Assembly (NCBI RefSeq): GCF_038008685.1
Contig: NZ_JBBOZQ010000001.1
Coordinates: forward strand, 1,984,001-2,048,000
DNA: 64,000 bases
Source: Lysinibacillus sp. FSL W8-0992
GTDB taxonomy: Bacteria; Bacillota; Bacilli; Bacillales_A; Planococcaceae
Direction: 5' to 3'
Part shown: positions 54,177-63,446 of the stretch, in pieces
Numbering within the stretch: the stretch's first letter is position 1
Layout of the letters: each line of letters begins with the position of its first letter
Made by a program: the position numbers and the translations under genes
Notes under the pieces: model-generated
The model's database searches: none
Seen by the model: only the letters and a program-made list of their open reading frames with translations
Told to the model about the DNA's origin: nothing

Positions 54177-55292
54177 ATGTCAGCAACAAAAGGATTAGAA
54201 GGTATCGTAGCAGCGGAATCTAAAATCAGTTCAATTATCGATGACACACTTACATATGTTGGTTACAACATTGATGATTTAGCAGATAACGCATCATTTG
54301 AAGAGGTAATTTACCTACTTTGGCATACTCGTTTACCTAAAGCGGACGAGCTTGCTGAATTAAAACAACAATTGGCAGACAACATGGCTATTCCACAAGC
54401 AATTGTAGACCAATTCAAAACTTACCCACTTTCAACTGTACATCCAATGGCTGCACTTCGTACGGCAGTATCTTTACTTGGTGTATTCGATGAAGAAGCG
54501 GATGTTATGGATCCTGAAGCTAACTACCGTAAAGCAATTCGTCTACAAGCTAAAATTGCAACTGTTGTTACTGCATTTGCACGTGTACGTAAAGGTTTAG
54601 AGCCAATCCAACCTAAATCAGAACTTAGCTATGCAGCAAACTTCCTATATATGTTAAAAGGTGAAGAGCCAGCACCAATCGAAGTTGAAGCATTCGATAA
54701 AGCGTTAGTATTACATGCTGACCATGAATTAAATGCATCAACATTTACTGCACGTGTATGTGTAGCTACATTATCAGATGTTTATTCTGGTGTAACTGCA
54801 GCTATCGGCGCATTAAAAGGACCACTTCACGGTGGTGCAAATGAGCAAGTTATGAAGATGTTAACTGAAATTGGTTCTCTTGAAAACGTTGAATCTTACA
54901 TTCAAAATAAATTAGATAACAAAGAAAAAATCATGGGCTTCGGTCACCGCGTATACCGCAAAGGCGACCCACGTGCACCACACTTACGTGTAATGTCACA
55001 AAAATTAACTGAACTAACTGGTAAACCAGAGCTTTACGAAATGTCAGTTAAAATCCATGACATGATTGTTGAACAAAAGAAATTACCTGCAAACGTAGAC
55101 TTCTTCTCTGCATCAGTGTACGATTCTTTAGGCATCGATCATGACTTATTCACACCAATCTTTGCAGTTTCACGTACTTCTGGTTGGGTAGCACATATTC
55201 TTGAGCAATATGCTAACAACCGCCTGATCCGTCCACGTGCTGAGTATGTAGGACCAGGTATGCAAAAATATGTTCCAATCAGCGAGCGCTAA
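54177..55292 (+). CDS. citZ: Citrate synthase
   Basis: A 371-residue citrate synthase, the first TCA-cycle step. LHADHELNASTFTARV, GPLHGGANEQVMKML and GFGHRVYRKGDPRAPHLR carry the conserved active-site residues. The ATG follows GAGGGAGCG. First gene of the citZ-icd-mdh cluster; its promoter carries two cre-like sites. Confidence 0.97.
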   Translation: MSATKGLEGIVAAESKISSIIDDTLTYVGYNIDDLADNASFEEVIYLLWHTRLPKADELAELKQQLADNMAIPQAIVDQFKTYPLSTVHPMAALRTAVSLLGVFDEEADVMDPEANYRKAIRLQAKIATVVTAFARVRKGLEPIQPKSELSYAANFLYMLKGEEPAPIEVEAFDKALVLHADHELNASTFTARVCVATLSDVYSGVTAAIGALKGPLHGGANEQVMKMLTEIGSLENVESYIQNKLDNKEKIMGFGHRVYRKGDPRAPHLRVMSQKLTELTGKPELYEMSVKIHDMIVEQKKLPANVDFFSASVYDSLGIDHDLFTPIFAVSRTSGWVAHILEQYANNRLIRPRAEYVGPGMQKYVPISER

Positions 55293-55317
55293 TTTGGAAA
55301 ATATGCTAGAATATTTG

Positions 55318-55343
55318 GGACTGTGTTACCTATAACACAGTCC
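55318..55343 (+). other. citZ-icd intergenic hairpin without T run
   Basis: GGACTGTGTTA pairs perfectly with TAACACAGTCC around a four-base loop. There is no T tract, so it is more likely an mRNA stabiliser or processing site than a terminator. Confidence 0.6.
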
Positions 55344-55372
55344 TATGATTATGAATTTAGGAGGCAACAACA

Positions 55373-56635
55373 ATGTCAAACAAAATTGTAGTTGAAAACG
55401 GCGTACTTAATGTACCAAACAATCCAGTAATCCCATTCATCGAAGGTGATGGAATCGGTCCAGATATTTGGGCAGCAGCATCTCGCGTAATTGACGCAGC
55501 TGTAGAAAAAGCTTATAACGGTGAAAAGAAAATCGAATGGTTAGAAGTTCTAGCTGGTGAAAAAGCATTCAACCAAACTGGTGAATGGTTACCACAAGAA
55601 ACTTTAGATAAAATTAACGAATACCTAATTGCAATTAAAGGTCCTCTTACTACTCCAATCGGTGGTGGTATCCGCTCTCTAAACGTAGCATTACGTCAAC
55701 AACTTGATTTATATGTTTGCCTACGTCCAGTACGTCACTTTGATGGAGTACCTTCTCCAGTTAAACGCCCAGAAGACGTTGATATGGTTATCTTCCGCGA
55801 AAACACAGAAGACATCTATGCTGGTATCGAATTCGAATCAGGCTCTGAACAAGCTAAAAAAATCATCAACTTCTTACAATCAGAATTTGGTGTAAATCAA
55901 ATCCGTTTCCCAGAAACTTCAGGTATCGGTGTAAAACCAGTATCTAAAGAAGGTACTGAGCGTTTAGTTCGTTCTGCTATCGAATATGCAATTAAACATA
56001 ACCGTCCATCTGTGACACTAGTTCACAAAGGAAACATCATGAAATTCACTGAAGGTGGATTCAAAAAATGGGGTTATGAATTAGCTGAAACTGAATTTGC
56101 TGATCAAACATTCACTTGGAACCAATATGATGCAATCAAAGCTGACCAAGGTGAAGAAGCAGCAAACAAAGCACAATCTGAAGCTTTAGCAGCTGGCAAA
56201 ATCTTAGTAAAAGATTCTATCGCTGATATCTTCTTACAACAAATCTTAACTCGTCCAACTGAGTTCGATGTAGTAGCTACAATGAACTTAAACGGTGACT
56301 ATATTTCTGATGCATTAGCTGCACAAGTTGGTGGTATCGGTATTGCTCCAGGTGCGAACATTAACTACGTAACTGGTCACGCAATCTTCGAAGCTACTCA
56401 CGGTACAGCTCCAAAATATGCTGGTCAAGATAAAGTAAACCCATCTTCAGTATTACTTTCAGGTGTATTAATGCTTGAACACTTAGGATGGCAAGAAGCA
56501 GCTGACATGATCACTAAATCTGTTGAGAATACAATCTCTTCAAAAGTTGTAACTTATGACTTCGCTCGTTTAATGGACGGCGCTAAAGAAGTGAAATGTT
56601 CAGAATTCGCTAACGAACTAATTAAAAACCTATAA
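55373..56635 (+). CDS. icd: Isocitrate dehydrogenase (NADP type)
   Basis: A 420-residue enzyme that decarboxylates isocitrate to 2-oxoglutarate. [44 protein letters not shown] and [16 protein letters not shown] are conserved. Cofactor preference for NADP is inherited from the Bacillus family. The ATG follows AGGAGGC. Middle gene of citZ-icd-mdh. Confidence 0.96.
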   Translation: MSNKIVVENGVLNVPNNPVIPFIEGDGIGPDIWAAASRVIDAAVEKAYNGEKKIEWLEVLAGEKAFNQTGEWLPQETLDKINEYLIAIKGPLTTPIGGGIRSLNVALRQQLDLYVCLRPVRHFDGVPSPVKRPEDVDMVIFRENTEDIYAGIEFESGSEQAKKIINFLQSEFGVNQIRFPETSGIGVKPVSKEGTERLVRSAIEYAIKHNRPSVTLVHKGNIMKFTEGGFKKWGYELAETEFADQTFTWNQYDAIKADQGEEAANKAQSEALAAGKILVKDSIADIFLQQILTRPTEFDVVATMNLNGDYISDALAAQVGGIGIAPGANINYVTGHAIFEATHGTAPKYAGQDKVNPSSVLLSGVLMLEHLGWQEAADMITKSVENTISSKVVTYDFARLMDGAKEVKCSEFANELIKNL

Positions 56636-56742
56636 TTTTTACGAAGCTGTAAAAATTATCACTGTAACAATCCAGCGTGGTTAACAGATATTTGTTTAAT
56701 GTAAAATTGGTTTGCTACAGTAATATTAGTACCTGGTTTAAT

Positions 56743-56776
56743 GGAGGGAGAGAGAATTTATTCTCCTCCCTTTTTT
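56743..56776 (+). terminator. Terminator between icd and mdh
   Basis: GGGAGAGAGAAT pairs with ATTCTCCTCCC (one bulge) and is followed by six T. The distance to mdh (32 bases) suggests partial readthrough. Confidence 0.7.
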
Positions 56777-56807
56777 AGCATACAACCTAAAAAAGGAGCG
56801 TATTCAA

Positions 56808-57746
56808 ATGACTTTGAAACGTAAAAAAATCTCAGTAATCGGTGGCGGATTCACCGGCGCTACTGCAGCATTTTTAGCAGCACAAAAGGAACTTGGCGAT
56901 GTTGTATTAGTAGATATTCCACAAGCTGAAAACCCAACAAAAGGTAAAGCTTTAGACATGTGGGAAGCTGCTCCAATACAAGGTTTTGATTCTTTTGTTA
57001 AAGGTACTTCTGACTATGCAGACACTGCAGATTCTGATGTAGTAATTATTACTGCGGGTATTGCCCGTAAACCTGGCATGAGCCGTGACGACTTAGTTCA
57101 AATTAACCAAGGTGTTATGAAAACTGTTTCAAAAGAAATCGCTGCTCATTCGCCAAATGCAACCATTATCGTATTAACAAACCCTGTTGATGCAATGACT
57201 TACACAGTATTCAAAGAAACAGGTTTCCCTAAAAATCGAGTAATCGGTCAATCTGGTGTACTTGATACTGCTCGTTTCTGTGCTTTTGTTGCGGAAGAGC
57301 TAAACATCTCTGTAAAAGACATCACTGGTTTTGTATTAGGTGGTCATGGTGACACAATGGTACCACTTACTCGTTATTCATTTGCTGGCGGTATTCCTTT
57401 AGAAACGTTAATCGCCCCAGAGCGTTTAGAAGCAATCGTTGACCGTACGCGCAATGGTGGTGCAGAAATCGTAAACTTACTTGGAAATGGTTCTGCCTAT
57501 TATGCTCCAGCAGCAGCACTTATTGAAATGGCTGAAGCAATTATTAAAGATCAAAAGCGTATCCTACCATCAATCGCATACTTAGAAGGTGAATATGGGT
57601 ACAACGATATTTATTTAGGAGTCCCAACATTACTAGGTGCTAATGGTATCGAAAAAATCTTTGAGCTTGAATTAACTGACAAAGAAAAGGCAGCATTGGA
57701 TAACTCTGCTGAAGCCGTAAAAGCAGTGATGAAAGTTTTAGCTTAA
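56808..57746 (+). CDS. mdh: Malate dehydrogenase
   Basis: A 312-residue LDH-like malate dehydrogenase. NAD-binding [16 protein letters not shown], the substrate-binding [12 protein letters not shown] and the catalytic [10 protein letters not shown] are conserved. The ATG follows AAAAGGAGC. It is the last gene of the cluster and ends at a terminator. Confidence 0.97.
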   Translation: MTLKRKKISVIGGGFTGATAAFLAAQKELGDVVLVDIPQAENPTKGKALDMWEAAPIQGFDSFVKGTSDYADTADSDVVIITAGIARKPGMSRDDLVQINQGVMKTVSKEIAAHSPNATIIVLTNPVDAMTYTVFKETGFPKNRVIGQSGVLDTARFCAFVAEELNISVKDITGFVLGGHGDTMVPLTRYSFAGGIPLETLIAPERLEAIVDRTRNGGAEIVNLLGNGSAYYAPAAALIEMAEAIIKDQKRILPSIAYLEGEYGYNDIYLGVPTLLGANGIEKIFELELTDKEKAALDNSAEAVKAVMKVLA

Positions 57747-57759
57747 TAAAAGCTTATGA

Positions 57760-57794
57760 AATCGAGTAGGAATCATTCTTACTCGATTTTTTTA
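57760..57794 (+). terminator. Terminator of mdh
   Basis: AAATCGAGTAGGAA pairs with TTCTTACTCGATTT (one mismatch) around a short loop, followed by seven T. Confidence 0.85.
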
Positions 57795-57939
57795 TTGTAC
57801 ATAAAGAAACTGTCAAAACAGCCTCTATTATTCTTCATAATATGCATACACATAAAATGGTTATTCTGCTTTTCATTGTACTTTTAGAATAAAATTGATA
57901 CTATGAAGGTAGTATGATAGAAAAGGGGTTGGCGTATCT

Positions 57940-58380
57940 TTGCTTCAAAAGAACAGTAAGCTTGGTCTCACTATTGATGAAATTACAGTCGGCGAGAAGA
58001 TTCATATTACTGAAAAAATAGAAGATAAGGATTTATTGCTTTATTTAGGACTTACAAATGATAATAATCCGCTTTACATTCAACATGATTATGCAGCAAT
58101 GACGCCTTTTAAAAAGCCGATTGTACCAACTATTATGTTAAATGGTATTATTACGTCAGCTGTGTCGAAGTATATTCCAGGACCTGGTGCGCGTATTATA
58201 GAACAACATTTAACCTATTTAGGGCCACTCTATCATTATGAATTATTCGATACGCTTTTAGAGGTAACAGCAGTAAATAAAGTACAGAATACCATTACTG
58301 TTTCTGTGCTCTCCTATAATGAACAAAAGCAGCTTGTAATTGAAGGTACATTGCTGGTGACACCACCACTGGCATTATAG
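57940..58380 (+). CDS. MaoC-like (R-hydratase fold) protein
   Basis: A 146-residue hotdog-fold protein. The NDNNPLYIQHDYAAMTPFKKPIVPTIMLNG stretch carries the Asp/His pair positions of MaoC-type enoyl-CoA hydratases (Asp-x-Asn-Pro-x-(H)), but the central His is only partly typical (IQHDYA). Substrate unknown. It starts at TTG (57940) after AAAAGGGG. Such a gene sits between mdh and phoP in several Bacillales. Confidence 0.8.
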   Translation: MLQKNSKLGLTIDEITVGEKIHITEKIEDKDLLLYLGLTNDNNPLYIQHDYAAMTPFKKPIVPTIMLNGIITSAVSKYIPGPGARIIEQHLTYLGPLYHYELFDTLLEVTAVNKVQNTITVSVLSYNEQKQLVIEGTLLVTPPLAL

Positions 58381-58392
58381 CGAGCGTCTTGA

Positions 58393-58416
58393 GATTTGAA
58401 ATGGGGGTTTCAAATC
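58393..58416. other. Perfect nine-base inverted repeat upstream of phoP
   Basis: GATTTGAAA and TTTCAAATC flank a six-base TGGGGG loop, nine bases before the phoP ribosome-binding site. It may be an operator or an RNA hairpin; there is no T run. Confidence 0.5.
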
Positions 58417-58435
58417 ACTAACGGAGGCAATACAC

Positions 58436-59152
58436 ATGACAAAAACTATTTTAGTTGTAGAAGATGAATTTTCTATTGCGACCTTATTAAAATATAACTT
58501 AGAGCAAGCTGGCTATTTAGTTGAAACAGCAGCAGACGGATTAGAAGGGTTAAATAAAGCAATGGAAATACAGCCTGATTTAATCCTTTTAGACTTAATG
58601 CTTCCTAAGCTGGATGGCATGGAAGTTTGTAAACAAATTCGTCAACAACGTATGAATACACCAATCATTATGCTAACGGCAAAAGATGATGAGTTCGATA
58701 AGGTGCTTGGTTTGGAGCTAGGGGCAGATGATTATATGACCAAACCCTTTAGTCCACGGGAAGTTTTAGCACGTGTCAAAGCAGTCTTAAGAAGATTTAC
58801 ACAAAATGTTGTAATAGAGGATAAGGATGAGCCTCAAGAAAAAATGTATGAGTTTGGTCAACTGCGTGTATTTCCTGAGCGATTTGAAGTATTTTTACAA
58901 GAAGAAGCACTTGAATTTACACCGAAGGAATTTGAGCTACTCATTTATTTACTAGAAAATAAAAACCGTGTATTAACTCGTGATCAGTTATTGAGTGCTG
59001 TTTGGAAATATGATTTTGCAGGCGATACTCGTATTGTGGATGTGCATATTAGTCACCTCCGCGATAAAATTGAAGAAAATAGTCGTAAACCGATGTTTAT
59101 TAAAACAATTCGTGGTCTTGGCTATAAATTTGAGGAGCCGAAAACTTCATGA
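58436..59152 (+). CDS. phoP: PhoP response regulator (phosphate starvation)
   Basis: A 238-residue OmpR-class regulator. The receiver has the phospho-Asp D53 (ILLDLMLPKLDG), acidic pocket VVEDE and Lys in MTKPFSPRE; the C-terminal winged helix is LEFTPKEFELLIYLLENK ... DTRIVDVHISHLRDKIE. Position after mdh and before a histidine kinase gene is as for phoP in B. subtilis. It overlaps phoR by four bases (ATGA). Confidence 0.93.
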   Translation: MTKTILVVEDEFSIATLLKYNLEQAGYLVETAADGLEGLNKAMEIQPDLILLDLMLPKLDGMEVCKQIRQQRMNTPIIMLTAKDDEFDKVLGLELGADDYMTKPFSPREVLARVKAVLRRFTQNVVIEDKDEPQEKMYEFGQLRVFPERFEVFLQEEALEFTPKEFELLIYLLENKNRVLTRDQLLSAVWKYDFAGDTRIVDVHISHLRDKIEENSRKPMFIKTIRGLGYKFEEPKTS

Positions 59153-60702
59153 AATCAATGAGCAACCGCTTATTCTTGACATTCATGCTCTCGCTCGGAT
59201 CAATTCTTGCTGTCCTAATGATTGTTATAGGTCAGCTTTTTCCTGTTTATGTAGAACAATACAATGATCGATCGAGTTCCTATAGTCAAGAAGCAATGGA
59301 AAAAGTACTTGATGAACGGCAAATTTCCTTATCTGATGAAGATAAGAAAGCATTATTTGCAGCTCAAACAATCGAAATGAAGGACTCACTGCTGTCATAT
59401 GTACGTGCTCGGCTATATGGTGTGTTAGCGATATTATTTACAATTACGCTTATATTAATTGCTATTGTAAGCCGCTATATGATTCGAAATTTTACCGCAC
59501 CGATTGATAATGTGACCGAAACGGCACTTGAATTGGCAAAAGGAAATTATCGTGCCCGTGCACACGAAAATGAGCATGAGCGCATGATACCACTGAGTCA
59601 CTCTATCAATATTTTAGCGCGTAATTTACAGGATATTACGACGATAAGAGAGGTAGAGGAAGAAAGGCTAAAAACGCTAATTGAAAACATGGGCAGCTCA
59701 CTTATGATGATTGGTCGTGAAGGCAACATATCAATCGTCAATCGAGTGTTTTTAGAACGTTTTGGAATGCAACTGGAGCATGTGCAAGGAAAAGTCTTCC
59801 GCACGATTGGTTTACCGAAAACGCTTGAGCAATTTATTGACCATGTGTTTTTAACGGAAATGCCATATCGACAACAAATAAAGATGGAAGTACAACAAGA
59901 GCTATACAATAAAGAAGTATATGGTGCACCAGTAATTGGTGATCACGGACGATGGCTAGGCGTAGTCATTGTCATGCATGATATTACGGAGCTTGTTCGA
60001 CTTGAGCAAATTCGTAAAGATTTTGTAGCCAATGTATCGCATGAACTACGTACACCTATTACATCGATTAAAGGCTTTTCTGAAACATTACTGGATGGTG
60101 CCTATAAAGATGAAAAGATGCTGCTATCTTTTTTAGAAATTATGCATAAAGAGAGCAATCGTCTACAAATGCTCATCCAAGATTTATTAGAGCTGTCTAA
60201 AATTGAACAACACGGATTCACTGTAAATATTATGCCAATGGGCTTGCAGGATGTTCTTATACGTGGTGCAGAATTAACAGGTCCGCGGCTCGATGAAAAA
60301 AATATGAGCTTTCAAGTGGATATTGCCCGTGATGTAGAAGTAATGGGGGATGCCAATCGGGTTATTCAAATTGTTACGAATCTAATTACAAACGCGATTA
60401 CGTATTCACCTGAAAATACAACAGTAACGATTCGCTTGAAGGAAAATGACACATATGGAATTATTGAAATTGAAGATGAAGGTATCGGCATAGAAAAGAA
60501 TGAAATTGCACGCGTCTTTGAACGTTTTTATCGTGTCGATCGTGCACGTAGCAGAAATTCTGGTGGAACTGGGTTAGGGCTAGCCATTGTGAAGCATCTA
60601 GTGGAGGCTCATCATGGACGGATTCAGGTAGAAAGTAAAGTTGGCGTTGGCACAAAGATGATTGTAATGATTCCAAAAAAATTAACAAATTCTTTACAAT
60701 AA
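59149..60702 (+). CDS. phoR: PhoR sensor histidine kinase with shortened extracytoplasmic domain
   Basis: A 517-residue kinase: TM1 about 8-35, only about 50 residues outside, TM2 about 87-109, HAMP about 110-165, PAS about 172-285, HisKA with H298 in NVSHELRTPITS, and the HATPase (VTNLITNAITYSPE, DEGIGIEKNE, GGTGLGLAIVKH). It phosphorylates PhoP under phosphate limitation. B. subtilis PhoR has 579 residues with a much larger outside domain. Start ATG overlaps the phoP stop codon; an ATG three codons later is also possible. Confidence 0.92.
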   Translation: MKSMSNRLFLTFMLSLGSILAVLMIVIGQLFPVYVEQYNDRSSSYSQEAMEKVLDERQISLSDEDKKALFAAQTIEMKDSLLSYVRARLYGVLAILFTITLILIAIVSRYMIRNFTAPIDNVTETALELAKGNYRARAHENEHERMIPLSHSINILARNLQDITTIREVEEERLKTLIENMGSSLMMIGREGNISIVNRVFLERFGMQLEHVQGKVFRTIGLPKTLEQFIDHVFLTEMPYRQQIKMEVQQELYNKEVYGAPVIGDHGRWLGVVIVMHDITELVRLEQIRKDFVANVSHELRTPITSIKGFSETLLDGAYKDEKMLLSFLEIMHKESNRLQMLIQDLLELSKIEQHGFTVNIMPMGLQDVLIRGAELTGPRLDEKNMSFQVDIARDVEVMGDANRVIQIVTNLITNAITYSPENTTVTIRLKENDTYGIIEIEDEGIGIEKNEIARVFERFYRVDRARSRNSGGTGLGLAIVKHLVEAHHGRIQVESKVGVGTKMIVMIPKKLTNSLQ

Positions 60703-60716
60703 TAATATATAAGATT

Positions 60717-60760
60717 CAAAATAGAGGGCTATACTATTTTATAGAAACCCCCTATTTTGT
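60717..60760 (+). terminator. Likely terminator of phoPR
   Basis: CAAAATAGAGGG pairs with CCCCCTATTTTG (one mismatch) around an 18-base loop. The T run is weak. Confidence 0.5.
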
Positions 60761-60836
60761 ATGATAAGATGAAAATAATTTTGAAATCTAACTATGCTTG
60801 TATGAAGATTTTTTATGGTTACTACTTAGCTTCACC

Positions 60837-60886
60837 ACAGAAAGAATCTATTTCCTATTTTGTGGAAATGGATTCTTTTCTGTTTT
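60837..60886 (+). terminator. Terminator-like hairpin before lrgA
   Basis: ACAGAAAGAATCTATTTCC pairs with GGAAATGGATTCTTTTCTGT (few mismatches), followed by TTTT. It probably also separates phoPR from lrgAB. Confidence 0.7.
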
Positions 60887-60945
60887 ACACATCGTTGATT
60901 TAGGTGTAAAGTATAGTAGCATAAAAAATTGAGAGAAGGTTGACC

Positions 60946-61311
60946 ATGAAAATCGTCAAAAGTTTCGTGCAAATTGGCTATCTTTATATAGTGTTATTTA
61001 TAGGAAATAGTATTGCGCGTTTACTTCACTTGCCGATTCCAGGTAGTATAATTGGGCTTGTTTTATTATTTTTACTATTACAGTTTCATCTTATTAAACT
61101 AGAATGGATCGAGTTAGGGGCAGGATTATTACTTAGTGAATTGTTATTGTTTTTCATTCCTTCAGCGATAGGCGTCATTGATTATGATGCGCTAATCGGT
61201 ATACAAGGCATGAAAGTTGTAGTTGTTATTGTAGTAAGTGCATTCGTCGTAATGTTAGTGACGGGTTTTACTGCACAGTGGTTAGAGAGAAAGAAGGGTG
61301 ACACTGTATGA
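60946..61311 (+). CDS. lrgA: LrgA/CidA holin-like protein
   Basis: A 121-residue membrane protein with four hydrophobic segments and the LrgA motif HLPIPGSIIGLVLLFLLL. The LrgA/CidA family affects murein hydrolase export and autolysis, or carries pyruvate-type solutes with LrgB. The ATG at 60946 follows GAGAGAAGG; a TTG two codons earlier is less likely. It overlaps lrgB by four bases. Confidence 0.9.
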   Translation: MKIVKSFVQIGYLYIVLFIGNSIARLLHLPIPGSIIGLVLLFLLLQFHLIKLEWIELGAGLLLSELLLFFIPSAIGVIDYDALIGIQGMKVVVVIVVSAFVVMLVTGFTAQWLERKKGDTV

Positions 61312-62021
61312 GTATAGTTATTGCTGTCATCAGTTTACTAGGAACCATTGCTATTTTTTATGCTTGCAAAGCATTCTATCAAAAGTTTCCTAAAGAATGG
61401 CTTACTCCGATATTGATTAGCCCATTAATTATTATTGTATTGTTACTATTAACCGATACATCTTATGCGTCATATAATGCAGGGGCAAATATTTTGTCCA
61501 ATTTATTAGGGCCTGCAACAGTTGCATTCGCTGTACCGATTTATAAAAATTTTAATCTATTAAAAAAACATGCTTTTGAAATTATTTTTAGCATTGCTGT
61601 CGGGTCGGCTGTTGCAATTGCTTCTTCATTTATCATTGCACGCGTTGTTGGACTAAATGATGAACTTGTTCATAGCTTAGTGCCACGTTCGGTCACTACT
61701 CCTATTGCGATGGATATTTCCAATATGATAGGAGGATCACCTACTCTTACAGCTGTTTTTGTTATGACAACTGGTATATTAGGTAGTTTGATTGCACCAA
61801 TCGTTATTCGAATATGTCGTTTCCAAAAGCCATCTGCAAGAGGCTTAATGCTTGGGATGGGTGCTCACGGCACTGGTACATCAAAAGCATTTGAATTAGG
61901 AGAACTAGAAGGTACCTTTGCTAGTTTAGCGATGATTGTAGCCGCCCTAATAAGTATTGTTTTATCAACAACATTTTTCCCAGTATTAGAACACCTAGTT
62001 ATGAATATCCTGTTGCCTTAA
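61308..62021 (+). CDS. lrgB: LrgB/CidB membrane protein
   Basis: A 237-residue polytopic membrane protein with about six to seven helices. The LLGPATVAFAVPIYKN, LVPRSVTTPIAMDIS and GMGAHGTGTSKAFELGE motifs are typical of LrgB. It is coupled to lrgA through an ATGA overlap. Its stop codon lies in the loop of the terminator hairpin. Confidence 0.93.
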   Translation: MSIVIAVISLLGTIAIFYACKAFYQKFPKEWLTPILISPLIIIVLLLLTDTSYASYNAGANILSNLLGPATVAFAVPIYKNFNLLKKHAFEIIFSIAVGSAVAIASSFIIARVVGLNDELVHSLVPRSVTTPIAMDISNMIGGSPTLTAVFVMTTGILGSLIAPIVIRICRFQKPSARGLMLGMGAHGTGTSKAFELGELEGTFASLAMIVAALISIVLSTTFFPVLEHLVMNILLP

Positions 62022-62040
62022 TGGCGACAGGATTTTTTCT
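62007..62040 (+). terminator. Terminator overlapping the lrgB stop codon
   Basis: ATCCTGTTGCC pairs with GGCGACAGGAT (one G-T pair) with a five-base loop containing the TAA stop codon, followed by seven T. Confidence 0.85.
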
Positions 62041-62048
62041 TTTTATTA

Positions 62049-62070
62049 GTGCCAGGCACACAAACAATTT
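62049..62070 (+). repeat. Dispersed short repeat (copy after lrgB)
   Basis: GTGCCAGGCACACA is followed by AACAATTT, the same family as the copies at 5956, 15157, 19194 and 62248. Confidence 0.7.
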
Positions 62071-62097
62071 TGAAATTTTCAGTAGGGTTATCCAAGT

Positions 62098-62209
62098 AAA
62101 AATCCACGAAGACTCCTGCGGGAACGCACAAAACGTAAGACGCAACAAACCACGCGACAGCGAGGGTTGTGGCTTACGTGTGTGCCCGCGGAAAGCGAAG
62201 TGGATTTTT
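62098..62209. repeat. Long imperfect palindrome, G+C-rich repeat element (MITE-like)
   Basis: AAAAATCCAC (62098-62107) pairs with GTGGATTTTT (62200-62209), CTGCGGG with CCCGCGG, and ACGTAAG (62133-62139) with CTTACGT (62173-62179), giving a folded element of about 112 bases. The CTCCTGCGGG and CCCGCGGAAAGCG blocks recur in part at 62291. It carries no gene and is richer in G+C than its surroundings. Confidence 0.7.
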
Positions 62210-62247
62210 CAATTTAGAAGCCGCCATTATGTAGGTATCCATGCTAA

Positions 62248-62330
62248 GTACCAGGCACTCAAACAATTTCCGTGCTAGTCAGACTCCTGTGTGCCCGCGA
62301 AAAGCGTCCGCACGCAACAGAAATCACCGG
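62248..62330 (+). repeat. Further repeat fragments before hflK
   Basis: GTACCAGGCACTC with AAACAATTT (62248-62269) is one more copy of the short repeat. GACTCCTGTG and GCCCGCGAAAAGCG (62281-62305) are a degraded end of the G+C-rich element. The 62331-62438 stretch up to hflK holds nothing else I recognise except the gene's own control region. Confidence 0.55.
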
Positions 62331-62438
62331 CAGTATTTTTTCTTTGTCTATAGTCTGAGTTTACTTTATGAAATTATTTTGAATCTTTTTAAAAGCTATA
62401 CCGTATACAATAGTACTAAGCAAAAGGGAGGAACAGAC

Positions 62439-63446
62439 ATGAGTGTGAAAAAGACACTAATGATGGTGGGACTTGGGATATTCGGCATTGTAGCACTTAT
62501 CGCTGTATTTACTTCGTGGTACACAGTCGATGAATCGGAGCAAGCTGTTGTTATAACATTTGGTCGTGCTGATGAGATGGTCACAAATCCAGGCTTACAT
62601 TTTAAATTACCTTGGCCCGTACAATCAGTTGAGATTTTATCGAGAGAAACATTCAGTTTACAGTTTGGTTATAAGCAAAATAAAGAAGGCGAATTGGAAG
62701 CCTTTGATGCAGAAACGAAAATGATTACAGGTGATGAATATATTGTTCTAACAGATCTTGTTGTTCAATGGAAAATTACAGATCCTCGTAAGTACTTATT
62801 TAATGCACAAAATCCAGAAGAAATTTTACATAGCGCTACATCAAGCGCGATTCGCTCCATAATTGGTAGTTCGACTATTGATGCTGCGCTAACAGATGGA
62901 AAAGCAGATATTGAAGCAAAAACAAGAGAATTGCTTGTTTCACTCATAGACAAATATGATATTGGAATTGGTGTATTAGGTGTTAAATTGCAGGATGTAG
63001 AATTACCGAATGCAGAGGTACGTGCAGCATTTACAGCCGTAACAGACGCACGTGAGACAAAAAATACAAAAACGAATGAAGCTCAAAAATACAAAAACCA
63101 ACGAATTAGTGAAGCGAATGGTGAAAAAGATGCGATTATTTCAAAAGCAAATGGTGCAAAAACAGCACGTATTGAACAAGCACATGGGGATGTAGCAGTT
63201 TTCAATAAAATGTATGAGCAATACAAAGGTAATCAACAAATTACACGCGAACGTTTAATTTTAGAAACTCTTGAAAATGTGTTACCTAAGGCACAAATTT
63301 ATATTATGAATGATGATGGTAGTACGATGAAGTATTTACCACTACAGGCGTTACAACCAACTATACAACAACAAGCACCAACACAACAACAAGCACAAAC
63401 AGAGCAACAATCATCGCCAGAGAAAAAAGAAGGGAGCGGTAATTAA
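62439..63446 (+). CDS. hflK: HflK-like SPFH/band-7 membrane protein
   Basis: A 335-residue protein with one N-terminal membrane helix (about 8-25) followed by a band-7/SPFH domain (DESEQAVVITFGRADEMVTNPGLHFKLPWPVQSVEIL) and a Gln-rich tail. In E. coli HflK and HflC form a complex that modulates the FtsH protease. The ATG at 62439 follows GGGAGGAA; the 66 upstream codons are repeat sequence. Its stop shares one base with the hflC start. Specific HflK identity is based on the pair and domain order. Confidence 0.9.
   Translation: MSVKKTLMMVGLGIFGIVALIAVFTSWYTVDESEQAVVITFGRADEMVTNPGLHFKLPWPVQSVEILSRETFSLQFGYKQNKEGELEAFDAETKMITGDEYIVLTDLVVQWKITDPRKYLFNAQNPEEILHSATSSAIRSIIGSSTIDAALTDGKADIEAKTRELLVSLIDKYDIGIGVLGVKLQDVELPNAEVRAAFTAVTDARETKNTKTNEAQKYKNQRISEANGEKDAIISKANGAKTARIEQAHGDVAVFNKMYEQYKGNQQITRERLILETLENVLPKAQIYIMNDDGSTMKYLPLQALQPTIQQQAPTQQQAQTEQQSSPEKKEGSGN

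Noticed and set aside
62021..62278. 85-residue frame between lrgB and hflK
   Set aside because: It runs through the palindromic repeat element and the short repeats, overlaps the lrgB stop codon and resembles no protein.
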